A stretch of DNA of 64,000 nt from Styela clava (Eukaryota; Chordata; Ascidiacea; Stolidobranchia; Styelidae). Within the stretch, counting starts at the first letter, position 1. Every line of letters starts with the position of its first letter. The stretch is from contig NC_135263.1 in NCBI RefSeq assembly GCF_964204865.1, positions 8,477,426 to 8,541,425 on the forward strand, written 5' to 3'. The notes under the pieces are model-generated. The model was not told where the DNA came from. It did not search any database and saw only the letters and a list, made by a program, of their open reading frames with translations. Made by a program: the position numbers and the translations under genes. Positions 13,052 to 25,751 of the stretch are shown here, piece by piece.

Positions 13052-15613
13052 TGAATTATATTACTGTCCCAATCTGATAAATCCAGTGGCCTTGTATCAT
13101 TTCCGTCCTTTATAAATGTTCATATTCATAGTTTTTAGTTTTTATAATTGTATTTTAATACTGAAAGAAAAGATGGATTATTAACTGCTGTGTCCCATTC
13201 TAATTTTCAGTTGAATTCATTTCCTGAAAAATATGAAAGAAAATTCATACTTTGCTGTGATTATTATAATATCCTTGGATTATGGTAATTGAATTTTATC
13301 GAACATACCAAAAGGTACCAAATCACAGACATACTCCCTTATTATAAAGGGAAAAATAGAGATCATCAGAAGACAAAGCATGGAATCTTTCAACGCATTC
13401 CAATTTAGTTAGCAGAATTTAGTCTAGTTCTAGTCAAGCTAATAACCATCAGGGTTGGTGATATTAATGATTGGTTTATTTTCATGTTTGAGCTGCCTAT
13501 TTCCCTGCTAGTCTATGTCATGTATCACTGCCTGGCTATGTCACAAATGATACGGTACTGTGATAGTGAATTTCCGGCAATGCTGATATCTGAGTCCTTC
13601 AAAAAAATTTTATACCATCTATTTAGAGTTTTCAGACAAGCCATAGAAGTTATCAATAAAAACGTCCTACAAATTAAGTAGACTAATAAAAAAAAACTTG
13701 TAGGCCTATTGCCAGATAGGTCATCAAACTGCAGTGCAAAATGAAATGCAAATGACAATATCGTCTGCATTTTTCTTTGCTCACTAACTGGCACTAACTA
13801 ATACAAGTATATTGGTGGCCTGGGGTTGAAACTAAATAACTACACTTGACTACCCAACTAATATTAAAATCAAAAATTATCAATAGCAGTCTCAATCCAA
13901 ACATACAGCCTGTACTGGCCGGCAACCAAGATATGGCAAACGGGCTAATAAAAGCATGACTAGCTTCCCCCGCAACCAAGCAACGTGTTTTGAGTTCTCT
14001 CGTCGCCATCTGCCGATTTCAAATTTAAGTTAAAGGGGTGTCGGTTCTCAATGAACGTTTGTATTACTTAAGTTGCCAGTTGAATTTCACAAATATTTTC
14101 TTTAATATGTTGTCGTCTCCAGAATGTGTCGAAAAAAACAGTGTCTGCGAAAGAGGTCCGCCATTCCATCAAGCGTTTTGAGCTTCAGAGACCTTGGTCA
14201 ATGACATGAGATAAGTTCTGGTGAAAAATGCCTTCGAATACCAATTCCAGAAACGTTTGCGGCGATTTGAAATCGATTTTATTTAGACCCCAGCTAATGT
14301 CAATCTTTTTGAGAAATATTTCGACACATCAAGCTCAGGATTCTTCGATCTTTGAAATAAGAAATCCCCCCGAGCATTTATGCCCGAATTATCTCTCGTG
14401 TAATTTTTTTCGATATTCTTCACTGTGTCGTTTGCTGTTTTGGGTAAATCAGCACGTGCAACAACACGTATATAATCTTTTTAATATTTTCTACTTTCCT
14501 GATTTTCTGTATATTTGTTTGTTTTGTCCTGTATTATTTCTTTGTTTTGCTGTAACGGAAAATCAAAGTAAAATTCAAATTCACTCACTTAGTCTACATT
14601 AGAGATTAGACCAACGACTAACATACCGGATTAGACATCAAATACGACGCCATACTGGCTTATCAGAATTTGTGCGTTTCATGTCAGCTGAGGAAACATT
14701 ATTGTGTCATAGGGGTATTTCGCCGACCTTTGTTTCCTGAAAAGTTCATGTTATACGATTGCCAGGTTTTGAATATTTATTTTTGAGGGTATTTTCGCGT
14801 TTTGACGCTCACAAACATAGCCTATTTACCTTCATTTTGATGCAAAATATTTAACGACCTGGAATTCAAAAGTACTGATAGCTAATTTTTCCATGCTAGT
14901 CTGCCGCACCTTCTAGTGAACTAAATTTTGAATATTGCAACTAAACTAAAACTTTTCAGAATACAAAATGACCACTGAGTTATTTGAATGTAACTAATTC
15001 AGAAAACACAATTAAAAAGCGAGAAATAGCACGCAAACCCACGAAATCGTACCAACGTTCACAAGCAACCATGCTGTAATACGTTTACAGCGTTACAATT
15101 ATGCTGTTCAACCCGTCGAAGTAAATAAAGGTGTCCGAGTATCTGCATTTCACTGAATTCCGCCGAATTGTGAGCCAAGGTTACATATATAAGTATAATA
15201 TATGATATCTCGGCCTTGCAGGTTTAGTAGTCCCAATGGAGCAGAATCCCAAATATAACAGCAATATCCCATGTCACATCAGTCAATGGAACGTTTGACG
15301 TTTTTTGTTCATTTTCTTTTCAAACGTTTCCTGGGATCGGGACGAGAAAATTAAAGTCAAATTACGGAATTGGAATTTTCGGAATCCCAGCCCCAAGATA
15401 GACAAACCAGACAACATTTAGGTGCTTCGCCCAGAATTTTTTTCCGACATTGAAATAGTCACTTTGGTTGACATGTGATGTCGTCTTAAACTGCAAAAAA
15501 AAGATTAGCAACCTTTGATAATGATTCATCAAGGACGTGTCTAGAGAGAGTCATTTGGACAGGCGCCACGTTATATGAGTGAGTTTGTTGCTCTGTTTGA
15601 TGTTAACTAGAAA

Positions 15614-15650
15614 CAAGAGAGCTATGCTCAAATATATGGACACGTAGCGC
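15614..15650 (+). repeat. Short dispersed repeat, second copy at 50049-50085
   Basis: AAGAGAGCTATGCTCAAATA followed by TATGGACACG matches AAAGAGCAATGCCCAAATA followed by TATGGACATG near 50050, with few changes. The full extent of the repeat could not be set by eye. Confidence 0.45.
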
Positions 15651-16659
15651 CACATAATTTTGATGACGTCATAGAAAAATAAAAGTAATAGCCTTCTGAA
15701 AAAAAATTCCATCTTTAACCACTGAAAATTTCAGAGCAATTAGCCCATTAATCAAATAGAAAAGCGATTACTTCAAAACGTGTCAATGAACAAGAACAAC
15801 ACAACAACAAAACGATCGTTATGTCCACTAAACGTGTCCAATAAACGTGTCCAATAATACAACTTTTTTTTACTCTTACTTGACCTTCAGTTTATTTCTT
15901 TATATGTATAGCAACAGAAACTCGTCTCGGACAGCAGAAAAGTTGGACACGACCCTGTATGAGAGGAATGGGATTTAAGTATGTAAGGCATGTTAATTGG
16001 GCACCACGTTGTAGGCGCAGCAGATCTCAGTTGTGGAGTTCGCGTTACACATGTTCTTCCCGACGTGTTTCATTTAGGTTAATGCTGATATTACGTGTAT
16101 AGTTGGATCTTTTGTACAAACAACTTACCAGAAAAACAAAATGCTCGAAATAAAATAGAAATAGTAATTATCCATTTATTAGTGTGAGTGAGGGCTAGGA
16201 ATGCATATGCGCAGGAAATTCGAATTTTCAAATCATTCCCTACCCGAACCCGTACCCTAACTGGATAACTACAACTTGGTTATTTTGCAACGTGACGGGG
16301 GTGTTTTTTTTTTCAAATCTCACATTTTTGCATTTACTGGAGGGACTTTGTGCAAAAGATTCGTATAGTCTTGTGTGACTGATTGTGGTGATGGTGAGTC
16401 AGCAAGGGTTGAATGCCCTTTCCCACTAATGTGCTCGTCTAGTCATTGCGCAATTTAGCGCAATAATACAAACATTTCACTCTTATTTGGCCTTCAATCA
16501 ATATTATGTGTAAGTGTAATACATCTAAAATTTTTTTATCCCCCAAATTATTTTTGGAATTAGGTATAAGAGGAATCGTAATCAGAAACTCGACCTGGGC
16601 AGCAGAACAATTTGGCACGCTCCAGATCTAGCAGATGCTATGAAACATTTGGGTGTAGG

Positions 16660-17104
16660 TAGGGTTACCATATTTTTGTGACTTCAAATAGGGACGCCTT
16701 GAAAGACAACGACCCCCTAGCTGTGATTTTGTAACTTCACATTTTCCCATTTTACTACATAGGCCTACATTCCTATATTTAAAGCTGTCTCGGCTGTCTT
16801 TATTGACCATATTGTTATCGAAATTTCATGCGCATATTCTCTGTCCAAATATCTGGTTCAGTTTGAAAAATAGGAAGGAATTGACGTTAACGATACCGGT
16901 ACAAATAATTCGAATTTAGACTAATCAGTATTGGTTTTACATGCGATACGTCTGACATCAATGGGAATCAGCTGGAAACGAAACGAGAACATGTTTGTGT
17001 ATTATGCTGGAAAAGCGGGACTTTTGGCTGACTTATCGGGACGGCGGGACAAAACGCTGAAAAGCGGGACTTTCCCGCCTAAAGCGGGACGTATGGTAAG
17101 CCTA
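16660..17104. mobile_element. Probable small inverted-repeat element
   Basis: The left edge reads TAGGGTTACCATA and the right edge TATGGTAAGCCTA, inverted copies with one mismatch. Repeated GCGGGAC segments (17016-17092) lie near the right end. No convincing target duplication was found, and the short open frames inside show no transposase. The class is unknown; hAT-like ends are possible. Confidence 0.5.
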
Positions 17105-18455
17105 GTGTTCACGCATAGTTCTAGATACAAATTGTGTCCGATGTTTCAAATAGATCCTGTCCCATGAGGCCAGACATATTTGAGTTACCCGTACAAGCTG
17201 ATTGTTATTATAATTATTATCAAACTATAAATAGTGACCTGACGGTAAACGGTAAGTTCATACGCTGTTCATCTTAGCGAAATTGGTCAGCGAAAAATAC
17301 ACCTTGTGCAATTTTTCTTTTGCTTATCCAGTGAATTTTGGAATTCTTCAAATAATCCAAAGAACAATTGAAAATGTAAAATAACAGCCGATTAAGAGGT
17401 CTGATCTAGCGCAGAGCAAGCACATAAGGCACTATGTCTGATGGCAAAGAATTACAATTGACCCGAAATGGAGTACGTTGACCGAACGTCGCCTCGCTCA
17501 AGATATATACTTTGTGTAGCGTCATGGTCTTTACTAACCGCGCAAATTAATACATTGTGATGAAACAATGCTCATTGACTAGATTCGAACATTGCCTTTC
17601 CAGCTTTTCCGATAACTAGCAAAAATGGACAAGGTTTATGAAAAAATTGCCATGACAGTTAACATATACATTACCCCCTGAAATTGTCCAAATTACACCC
17701 CTTTAGGGGCAATGGACCTTTCCCCGAGCATCGACTTCTTTGTTTACTTCGTGACATTGGCCAATCAGCAAGATGCAAAAAGTGACGTAACAATGCTCCT
17801 CTTTTGCTCAGACACTTTTCTCAGACAGATTTTCAACTCTACTCGTTAGTTTTCAGTTGTGTTTCGGAAACTTAGATATAAATCAGATAATTCAATGATA
17901 ACTCTGTCGTCCCAGGAGTTTTAATTTAATTGCAGTAATATAAAATTAGTGTAGAAAAAGTTGTGATAGACTAGGCCAGGGGTGGGCAACCCCTGGCACG
18001 CGTGCCAAACTTGGCACGCGAGCTCATTTATTCGGCACGCGAGTGAATCCTCGGAAACGAGATCATCTCCTTCAGAAAAAAAGTTTAAAGACTGTGAATT
18101 ATTTGATGAAACTAGTTGTTCATTTATTCATTATTGTATGTTAACAATCCGTTATTTATTTAAACTCCTTTTTCCCTTTCACGACATATGGCTAGAAAAA
18201 AATATATTATGTCGTAACAAATGAGTGAGCTCTCGAGAAATTTTGTCGAGAAGAGCGCAGCATTCATTTGGCTGCATTCTTACGTAATATAGTTTGTCTG
18301 TGCCACCCTTTTCTTCATTTCTGCTCGATTTATAAAGCTGTACGGCTTATGTTGGTTAGAGTTACTTGCTAACTTACTGTTATAAATTGATTTCAAAATA
18401 AATATAAACGATTTGGATCTAGGGAAGGGAATACAAAAGAGCAGAAAATGAGCTA

Positions 18456-18707
18456 TTGCGTGATTGGGATGCCATTCCCGAAAAAATTTCGTGTCCTAAA
18501 AACTTTGCAACTGCATTACTCTCCATGTTTTTATTTACATATGCTTGTGAATCTCTGTTCTCAGTTATTATGAACTTTATTAAGTCTCGTAACAGAAGTA
18601 GCTTGAAAGATGAAACCAGTAGTTTGTGTATTTCTTTGAAAGGTACAAAATATAAACCCAATGTAAAATATCAATCATCGGTAATGCAGCAGCAGAAGTC
18701 TTACTGA
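18456..18707 (+). pseudogene. hAT transposase C-terminal remnant
   Basis: The reading frame contains FLFTYACESLFSVIMNFIKS and then RSSLKDE, followed by a TKYKPNVKYQ segment. This is the pattern of the hAT C-terminal dimerisation domain in GTF2IRD2/ZBED-like transposases (CESLFS.MNFIKSK.RS.L.DE, then .KPN). The N-terminal BED finger and the catalytic core are absent, so it is a fragment. It sits just left of the nested insertion, in the same orientation as the element as drawn. Confidence 0.8.
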
Positions 18708-18970
18708 TATTTTCTCGAATTGTGAATAGGGATGGCGGAATCGACTCCGGATTCGATTCCAGAATCGTTTCTTTGTGGAATCGATTCCAGTGCATTGGAA
18801 TCGATACTTAGGGTGGGTTAAAACTTGGATTGCAAACAAGGTATAATGTTTTGTGACAAGTTCTTCACATATACATATGTACAAACTGATATGTTGAGTT
18901 GCTACAACGCCGCAAACTTAACTTTATTTCTACAGTGTCCTTCTCTCTCGTTTGCGCGGGTTGAAGGCAA

Positions 18971-19435
18971 ATGCAACATTTGGACCACTTCTGTACATTT
19001 TTTCTCATTTATTGCGTTCATTACTCCTATTTACTTGAAGCAGAGGGCCTCAAGAAAAGTAAAAAACTTGTTTCAGTTCGGAGTAGAAAATTTTACACCT
19101 CAGAGATGGAACAGTCTGCAGTCCAACAGACCGGAATAGCGGAAGAACTCTTCCATAGAAGTGATAGAGCATGTATTGAAAATCTGATCAGTGATGGTAT
19201 GGGTAACCTTGAAGTGACTGGTGGTGACATTGATGAATTGACCAGGGAGGTAAGGGCTTCAGCTGAGATATCAAAATATTTGAATGGCAGAACTCTTGTC
19301 ATATCTGCGACCCACGAAGAAAGTTGCAATGGTGGCAACAAAACAAAAAACGTATCCAAACATCGCAGTTGTCAGTTGTCATCAGAGGAGCTTTCCGTAA
19401 CCAAATTCCGATCGAACTTAGAGGAAGACATGTGA
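18971..19435 (+). other. Open reading frame of 154 codons in the nested transposon
   Basis: The predicted product is hydrophobic near its N-terminus and rich in charged residues after that. I recognise no catalytic or zinc-finger motif. The frame may be a broken part of a transposase or a captured host fragment, or chance. There is no sign of introns or of a conserved domain to decide between these. Confidence 0.25.
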
Positions 19436-19607
19436 ACGAATTGAACTGTTAACATGACAGTAATTGTTTGACACAAAGTGGACATTCAAATCGTTTTTAT
19501 ATTATATTTTTGTTAGAATTATTTTTTTTGTTCTTGTTATGAAAAAATATCTTTTATCATTACCTACTGCACCAATTGCAACTATACTCGAAAAGCTATC
19601 TTAAATA

Positions 19608-19676
19608 AACGTGCGGCCCGCGGCTTCACCCAGACACTTGTATCTGGCCCGCCTGTAAAAAAGGTTGCACACCCTG
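19608..19676. mobile_element. Third hAT-type right end within the nested element
   Basis: GCGGCCCGCGGCTTCACC leads to AAAAAGGTTGCACACCCTG, a typical hAT right terminus. No left partner was found inside the nested element, so this is either a truncated older insertion or part of the nested element's own history. Confidence 0.5.
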
Positions 19677-20429
19677 CTCTAAAAGATTCGTTTTTTTGTG
19701 TGTGTGATTTTGTCTACTGCGTCAAATTGAATACCCATACTACTTAGTTTGGGCTTTCGTGTCCATGTATTTGAACATCGCTCACTTAAACTATGTTTTC
19801 TCGGTAATCTATATCGAGAATCGGAATCGAAAATTTAGGAATCGGATAAGAATCGAATACTTTTAAGTACTCATACTTAGCATCCTTAATTGTGAATCTG
19901 ACTGTAGAAGTTTAAAAAGTTTGTTATTGCTTATTTTTGCTTTAAAAGTAGCAAAGCATTGTTTTTAATTTTGGTCGGCACGCGGAAGAATTTTGTCGTT
20001 AAATTTAGCCGATTTCGAAACACGAGCCGAAAAAGGTTGCCCACCCCTGGACTAGGCTAAAATTCTTTACCGGTACTTTTCAAAAACAGATTGTTGTATG
20101 GCGTATGCAATGAATCATAATGATGGTTTGAAACACATACCCCATGTTACAGGCGCCAACTCGCAAAAGCACTCTTAAAATAACCCCGAAAATTTTGCAA
20201 TGGTAAAGTATAGAAAGAGTTTTTCACGGGTCAAAGGTCGGGAAAATGTCCATTATCTCGAGTCTGGGAACCAATCTAATGGTTGAAATGGAAGAATCCA
20301 TGCCCCAACACCAACACTATGAACACCAACATGAGCTTTTTAGCCGGGCTTTTCACACAGTGAATTTATTCATGTGCCCATAGCGCTTTTCTATACTATT
20401 TACTGCTGGTACGGTCATTTTGTTCTTTA

Positions 20430-21619
20430 TTATTGGTATATCGCTGTCATCGCGATAACGGTGATAAATACAACAAGGATAGCTTCGCTCTTCATATTTC
20501 TGCAACTGTTGCATCCATCTGTGTCAAAAGAGAATATTGGAGAATTTGTTTAATTAAAACGGAACCAATTTACAAAAAAAAACAGCACTAATTAATTCAA
20601 TGTTTTTGTGAGGTTTAATAAATCGTCTATGCTGAAAAACTGCATGCCTAAAGGTCCAATAAAATAAAATAATTAAAAAATATTATACTAACTTAAAGTT
20701 ACTTTAAATTGGTCAGTTCATTCGAAATAATAATTTACCACTGTCGCATATGCATGTTTCGATGTCTTTTCCAATGGTGCAATTGTTGAATGAAAGCGCT
20801 GTGCATGTTCTAGTGACTTCGCCTGAAAAGTTTATTTTATTTCAGCAAAATTTATCAACAAACAACTTAAATATTATACTAATGTTTACAATTGCGAATT
20901 ATCGTGCTTTACAAAGGCTTCATTATATTGAGTGAAAGAGTCCTAACTGATTTAATGAGCAAATTTTTTGTTAGCGATTCAATTTGAGAGAGTTAATTTT
21001 ACTGTATATTAGAAGAGTGACAGCTTAGCAATAATTAATGTCAAAAAATACGTGAACTATACCTCGAAAAGTTATTTTTCGACATCCATGAAAAACTCCA
21101 CCGCAATCCATCAACTTATATTTAGATTTCACTGAATCACCATCGTTGCAAACGCCATATTTATCACAAACAAAGCATTTTATTGTTGAGGCTAAAACAA
21201 AATAATGTATTACAAATTCCATTTGAAAGAAATTAATTAAATTATTTCCCCTTACTAATTTTATTGAAAATCATAATATCTGAAACCATGTCAGAATATC
21301 ACACGTCATGGCTGCTGAGTCGGGTTTTATTCGACTCCCAAATGCTCCAAGCCTGCAAAAAAAAACGACCTCGATTTGTTTAAAAATTTAAATTTGACTT
21401 TGGTTTTGAAAGCACTATTGACGGCTCTTCAATTATGGAACCTTTCAACCGCTTTGCATTGAGATATCCGATTTTGGCACATAGATAAGAAGATCTTATT
21501 GTGATTTCGAACAGTTTAGTAATACAATTGATCAACTTAAGTAATATTACTTTGAAATGAAGTTACGTACCTTTTTCAAAAGTAAAAATTACAGCGATAA
21601 CAAATAATACGAATTTCAT
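20430..21619 (-). CDS. Ly6/uPAR three-finger protein A (4 exons)
   Basis: This encodes a small secreted or GPI-anchored three-finger protein of 116 residues. Exons on minus are 21571-21619 (MKFVLFVIAVIFTF signal peptide), 21063-21191, 20739-20822 and 20430-20518. All introns are GT-AG and phase 1, the usual arrangement of Ly6 genes. The mature part shows the family spacing: CFVC, C, C, C, then RTC, C, CIC and the terminal DGCNSC. That is the ten family cysteines plus one extra after the CN motif. A hydrophobic tail (AILVVFITVIAMTAIY) fits GPI attachment. An AATAAA overlaps the stop codon on the transcript strand. An acceptor-like TGCTACAG lies just before the start. The ligand and role are not visible from sequence. 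The family call is strong. Confidence 0.9.
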
Positions 21620-24600
21620 TTCATTCAGAATCTGTAGCAGACATTAGTGAAACAAATGTTAATGTACAAATTAGCATTGAACGGGTATTTAAAGTTGGAC
21701 AAATGGCTTCGAAGCTTCAAGTACCTAATCTATAATTTAGAAACTTGCGAACAGTTTGTTTTAGTCATTGCTATACTCTGTGGTACAATGTAATGTGACA
21801 CCTGAGGGAAGGGAAAGTGAATTCTAATGAGTCTGTCATATTGCATTGAAATATTACAGATATACGAGCTCTAGATGCTGCAGTGACGAAGCGAGTCGAA
21901 CTGGAATGCTATTATTTATCATACAGCATTTATGAAGGGTTGAATAAAAAAAAGTTACTTTGAATAAAGACTAACTTAAACGTATATTATACGCCCTCGC
22001 TAGAAATCATGTAAGTATATGGGCACTTATGCGTAGTCACGTTGTCATACTCTTTTTAACGTATAAAAACAAGGATGAAACCTACAGTGTTTGATTTATC
22101 AATTATTTAGACAAAAAGCTATAATATTGTTTTAGGTGATTAAATCAATAAAAATGCAATTAAAAATCTCCTTAGATTCCATCTACCTATTCTGACTGCT
22201 TCTTTCCAGCTACGATAACGACTACTTATTGTTCTCATTATAAAGAAACCGAACATTATATATCAAAATTCCTATACTAGGGCAAGCACAGTTGACAATA
22301 AATCACATCTGATATTCGCTATCGCAGGCAATATATGAATAGCAAGAAAATATTATTAGAATTTGATGCTTTCGCAATGGCGAAACGGTGCAGGGTATAG
22401 TGCATGTATTGTTTGAGGTATCGTTTTTCCTGTATGAGTAAGCGCAACACACATCTAAATTTTACCGAATTCTCCATATATATATGTGAAACATAGAATG
22501 CATGAAAGGAAAATGCTTAGCTGGTCAAGATCAGAAGAAGGTCAATTTTTTCTACACATATGGAATCAAAGCATACCTTTCAAAAATTTTAAAAGTTGAT
22601 AAACTGTTTTAGAACATTTTTGTATATGATTGCCTAAATCTATGTTCAGCGCTTACTTTTCATGCCTTGATCAGATGAGGTATCAGTATCCGCTGGCATG
22701 AATTGAGAACTGACAAAAACATTCAAATAGATTCACAGCGGGCCCTTGAATAACTTCTCGCTTCTTGTTCCGGGCGAAGGTGTGTAGCACCCCACAGAAT
22801 TTCACATAATCATTTACGAAAAACTTTGGTATAGTCGGATAGAGTTAAAATTACATGAGAAATGAGGCAGAATAGCAAACTATGCGTCTTGGTAAAATTT
22901 TGTTTAACAAAGAGTGTATATATTCTATCAGAAATCATCATATATAAATAGAAAAACATATTGCTCCATCTGAATTTTTCAACATCTTGACTCGGCATAA
23001 CCAACGTTGATTTGGTAGGATGCTACATTGCAGCAAGAATGAGACCGATGCAGCTGTTTGTGTTGGAATGTTTCGAAACAGCCCGTTAATAGTAGTATTT
23101 TTGAATATAGAGATAAATTTGAATACATTGTTCATTCTTGCAAGCTCATGCATTCACTTCATTTAAAGCCATTGTTCATTCTTGCAAGCTCATGCATTCA
23201 CTTCATTTAAAGCTATTCACTGCGGTAAATCTTTCTCTTCTATGGTTTGGGGCGTATAATGAATACCATTGATGAAGGGTAGTATAACTATTAATTTGTC
23301 AATATGGATTCGTCTACTAGGTTCATAGAATCATAATAAAAACATCTACTGAACACATAGCGTACATATTATAGATCGTCTGGCTAAATTTTTGTTGTTG
23401 TTGGATTTTTTTATTTGGTTGCTTTTTGTTTGGTTTTTATTTGGTAAAATGACTTTTATCCGCAGCAAATGATCCAATCAGTTTTCAAATAGATATTACT
23501 GTTTTTTTTTCAAATTTACACCTATGTGATTCGATGTTTCACAAAAATTTTGCTGTCTAATTTAAGTTTATGGGAACCGTTGTTCATTTCGTTATCATGG
23601 TGCTGCGCCTTACCAATTGCCGATACCGCAAGCCATGTCCGTTCGTTAAAGTTCATAGAATTTAGATTTAGACAGACAAATTCAATAAACCGCATGTTGG
23701 TAATACGACTGTGTAATCAACAACATTGGAATCTTGCTTCAAATTGCCAACCCGAATAACTCACCCGCTTCCTAACATCGGATGGAATTTTCAAGTCGGG
23801 TTTTCGTGACTAAAATGTGGCATAATTATTTATATTCAAGCAAAATACGGTAAGTGGCTAATAAATGTCTCACTGCGTAAATATTGAGTCGCATGAAACA
23901 GATAAATTCACTACTCATTTTCATTTCCCTTAACTTTCACATAACGGTGCGAAATCCGGGAAATATATTAACTATGCACAATGTCGTTACATACGGGAGC
24001 AATAGCTTATAGCCTTACACGGGTAATGCAATTATTTTGGAAAACCCATGACGTTCAATGATTCCAATAATGGTGATTCCATTAGTTGACGTTATAATAG
24101 AGTTTTCAAATTAGCATAAAACTAAAAATTGCAGTTACAAGCAAGATGCCAATGCAAATCAAGCTATGTTTATTGAAAATATTTTGAATTTTTCATCGTG
24201 AATCCTTTGAGTCAATTATTTTTTGGAGCAAGTGTTGGTGGCAACACGGGGCGGTGGTTCGATAAACGTAAGAGAGGCTCAAAGGCTAAGACTTGACTTT
24301 TGCGATGTAATAATGTAGTTCACTTTTGCCAAAGGCTGCCAACTTTATTTCGTACGTTTATCACGCAAGTATATTTGGTAATTGTTAAAATGCCCCAATG
24401 GTACTTTAGTGTATGATATTTTAACATCGTAAAACAATTCTCGAATCACATTGACTTTCCTCAACTGACGATGACATGCAAAATCCTGATATTAACTGTG
24501 CACAATAATGCCGCTGCACAGAGAATCAATTGTGTGTAGCGCTGCAAAAGCTCGGGCGATTGCTTCAAAAATCCATGCGATTAAAAAACCTCTTTCCTGT

Positions 24601-25751
24601 ACATTCGTGATATAACTCATGGGTACACACAAATCAGCTTATGAAATTCCACTATAACAATGTCTGTGTATACGTTGTAATATATTTTTATGCTTGCATA
24701 TACTTGTATGCGGAACTCTTATTCGATGGTGTATTGCCAGGTCTGACTATTGGGCTGACTTCCGAATTTACATTGTCAGACTCCGATCAAGCGATGCGAT
24801 TGAAGATAAATTTATCTTATTTCCTCGTCCGCTATACGTTCGAGGATGTCTGCGTTTTACTGTTTTATGCTACTATAAATAATCAATCCGTAATCTTGGG
24901 TCTTCTAATCTAAAAACTCCAGTACACACAACCCCAAACTGTGGTACGGCACATGCAAAAAAATGCACGAATTTTTACGTGATTTTTACGTGATAAGTTG
25001 TCTCCGAACTGGTCTGATCGGTTTTAACCACCCACCGTGGGAAAAATTCAACAGCGATAACAATCAGATAAGCCGTTATTCTATAGCCGTTATAATCTGA
25101 AGCAATGGATTTTTATATGGAGTTAAAACAGCCGTAAGTGATGGCAAGGTTTCTCCAAATAGTCGAAACGAATTGATAGCTTCACATACCACATTTAACT
25201 TACAATGAAATGCTTGTAATTTTGAAATACCGAGTCTATTTAATAAAATGAAAACGTTCACCAATCATTCTGCTCGTATGTTGGTTTGTCTCATTGGCTA
25301 TATAACAAAAACGTCGTTTACCAACCCCCATGATACTAAAAAATGCATTCTTTTGCTATTGTTTTAATTTTTTCGTTGCTATCGTGATTTTCTTGACATA
25401 AATTGAGAATTATGAGATGCATCCTTAGTGTCTTCGACCACTTTCTTTGATAATATAAAGTTTTTTATATGATTTTCATATATTAGAGCCACTCTAATAA
25501 TCACAAAAAAACTACAGTAACATGCGTTTGGTTTTCCGACCCATTCAATCCGAAAATACTTTAGTAAAATTAGCTTTACGAAAATAGAGCAGTTAATGTT
25601 CCTTAGGATTTTGGCATTTCAATGCCTAAAATTGATTCAGTGTTTATATGTTGGAGAAATCTGCTATTTTTATTAGTGTTTTGAGGTTTTTTTACATTAT
25701 AGTGTATTTAGGGTAACAATGTTTTGGGAAAACCAAACGCACCTCAACAAT
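21620..25751. other. Gene-free stretch between Ly6 genes A and B
   Basis: No further Ly6 exon set was recognised here on either strand. The only clear structure is a 44-bp tandem duplication at 23126-23213. The promoter of gene A should lie just above 21620 and the 3' end of gene B just below 25752. Confidence 0.45.
23126..23213 (+). repeat. Tandem duplication, two copies of 44 bp
   Basis: Two adjacent copies of a unit starting CATTGTTCATTCTTGCAAGC occupy 23126-23169 and 23170-23213 and appear almost identical. A unit this well matched is a recent slippage or duplication product. No function is indicated. Confidence 0.9.

Larger units (their letters stand above)
13052..17976. other. Gene-free stretch upstream of dachsous
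   Basis: No exon with convincing coding sequence and paired splice sites was seen on either strand. The dachsous promoter or 5' untranslated exons should lie here. The stretch includes a repeat-like segment at 15614-15650 and a possible inverted-repeat element at 16660-17104. The 124-codon plus frame at 14228-14602 has no recognisable domain and is probably chance. Confidence 0.5.
18727..19888. mobile_element. Nested hAT-like element inside the 17977-20049 element, 1162 bp
   Basis: The insert begins TAGGGATG and ends CATCCTTA, short inverted ends with one mismatch. Identical 8-bp duplications ATTGTGAA lie at 18719-18726 and 19889-19896. Sub-terminal segments rich in 'gaatcg' occur near both ends (18733-18805 and 19811-19858). 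It contains a 154-codon plus frame (18971-19435) with no domain I recognise, and a third hAT-type right end (19608-19676). It inserted after its host element was in place. Confidence 0.85.
17977..20049. mobile_element. hAT-family DNA transposon, decayed, 2073 bp
   Basis: The element starts CAGGGGTGGGCAACC and ends GGTTGCCCACCCCTG, perfect 15-bp inverted ends. It is flanked by identical 8-bp target duplications GACTAGGC at 17969-17976 and 20050-20057, the hallmark of hAT insertion. Inside is a remnant of the transposase C-terminal dimerisation region (18456-18707) and a second complete insertion (18727-19888). With the nested insertion removed it is about 0.9 kb, so most of the transposase gene is gone and it is not autonomous. 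Confidence 0.93.

Noticed and set aside
14228-14602. 124-codon plus-strand open frame
   Set aside because: Cysteine and phenylalanine rich without any recognisable domain, splice partner or repeat motif; probably chance in a gene-free stretch.
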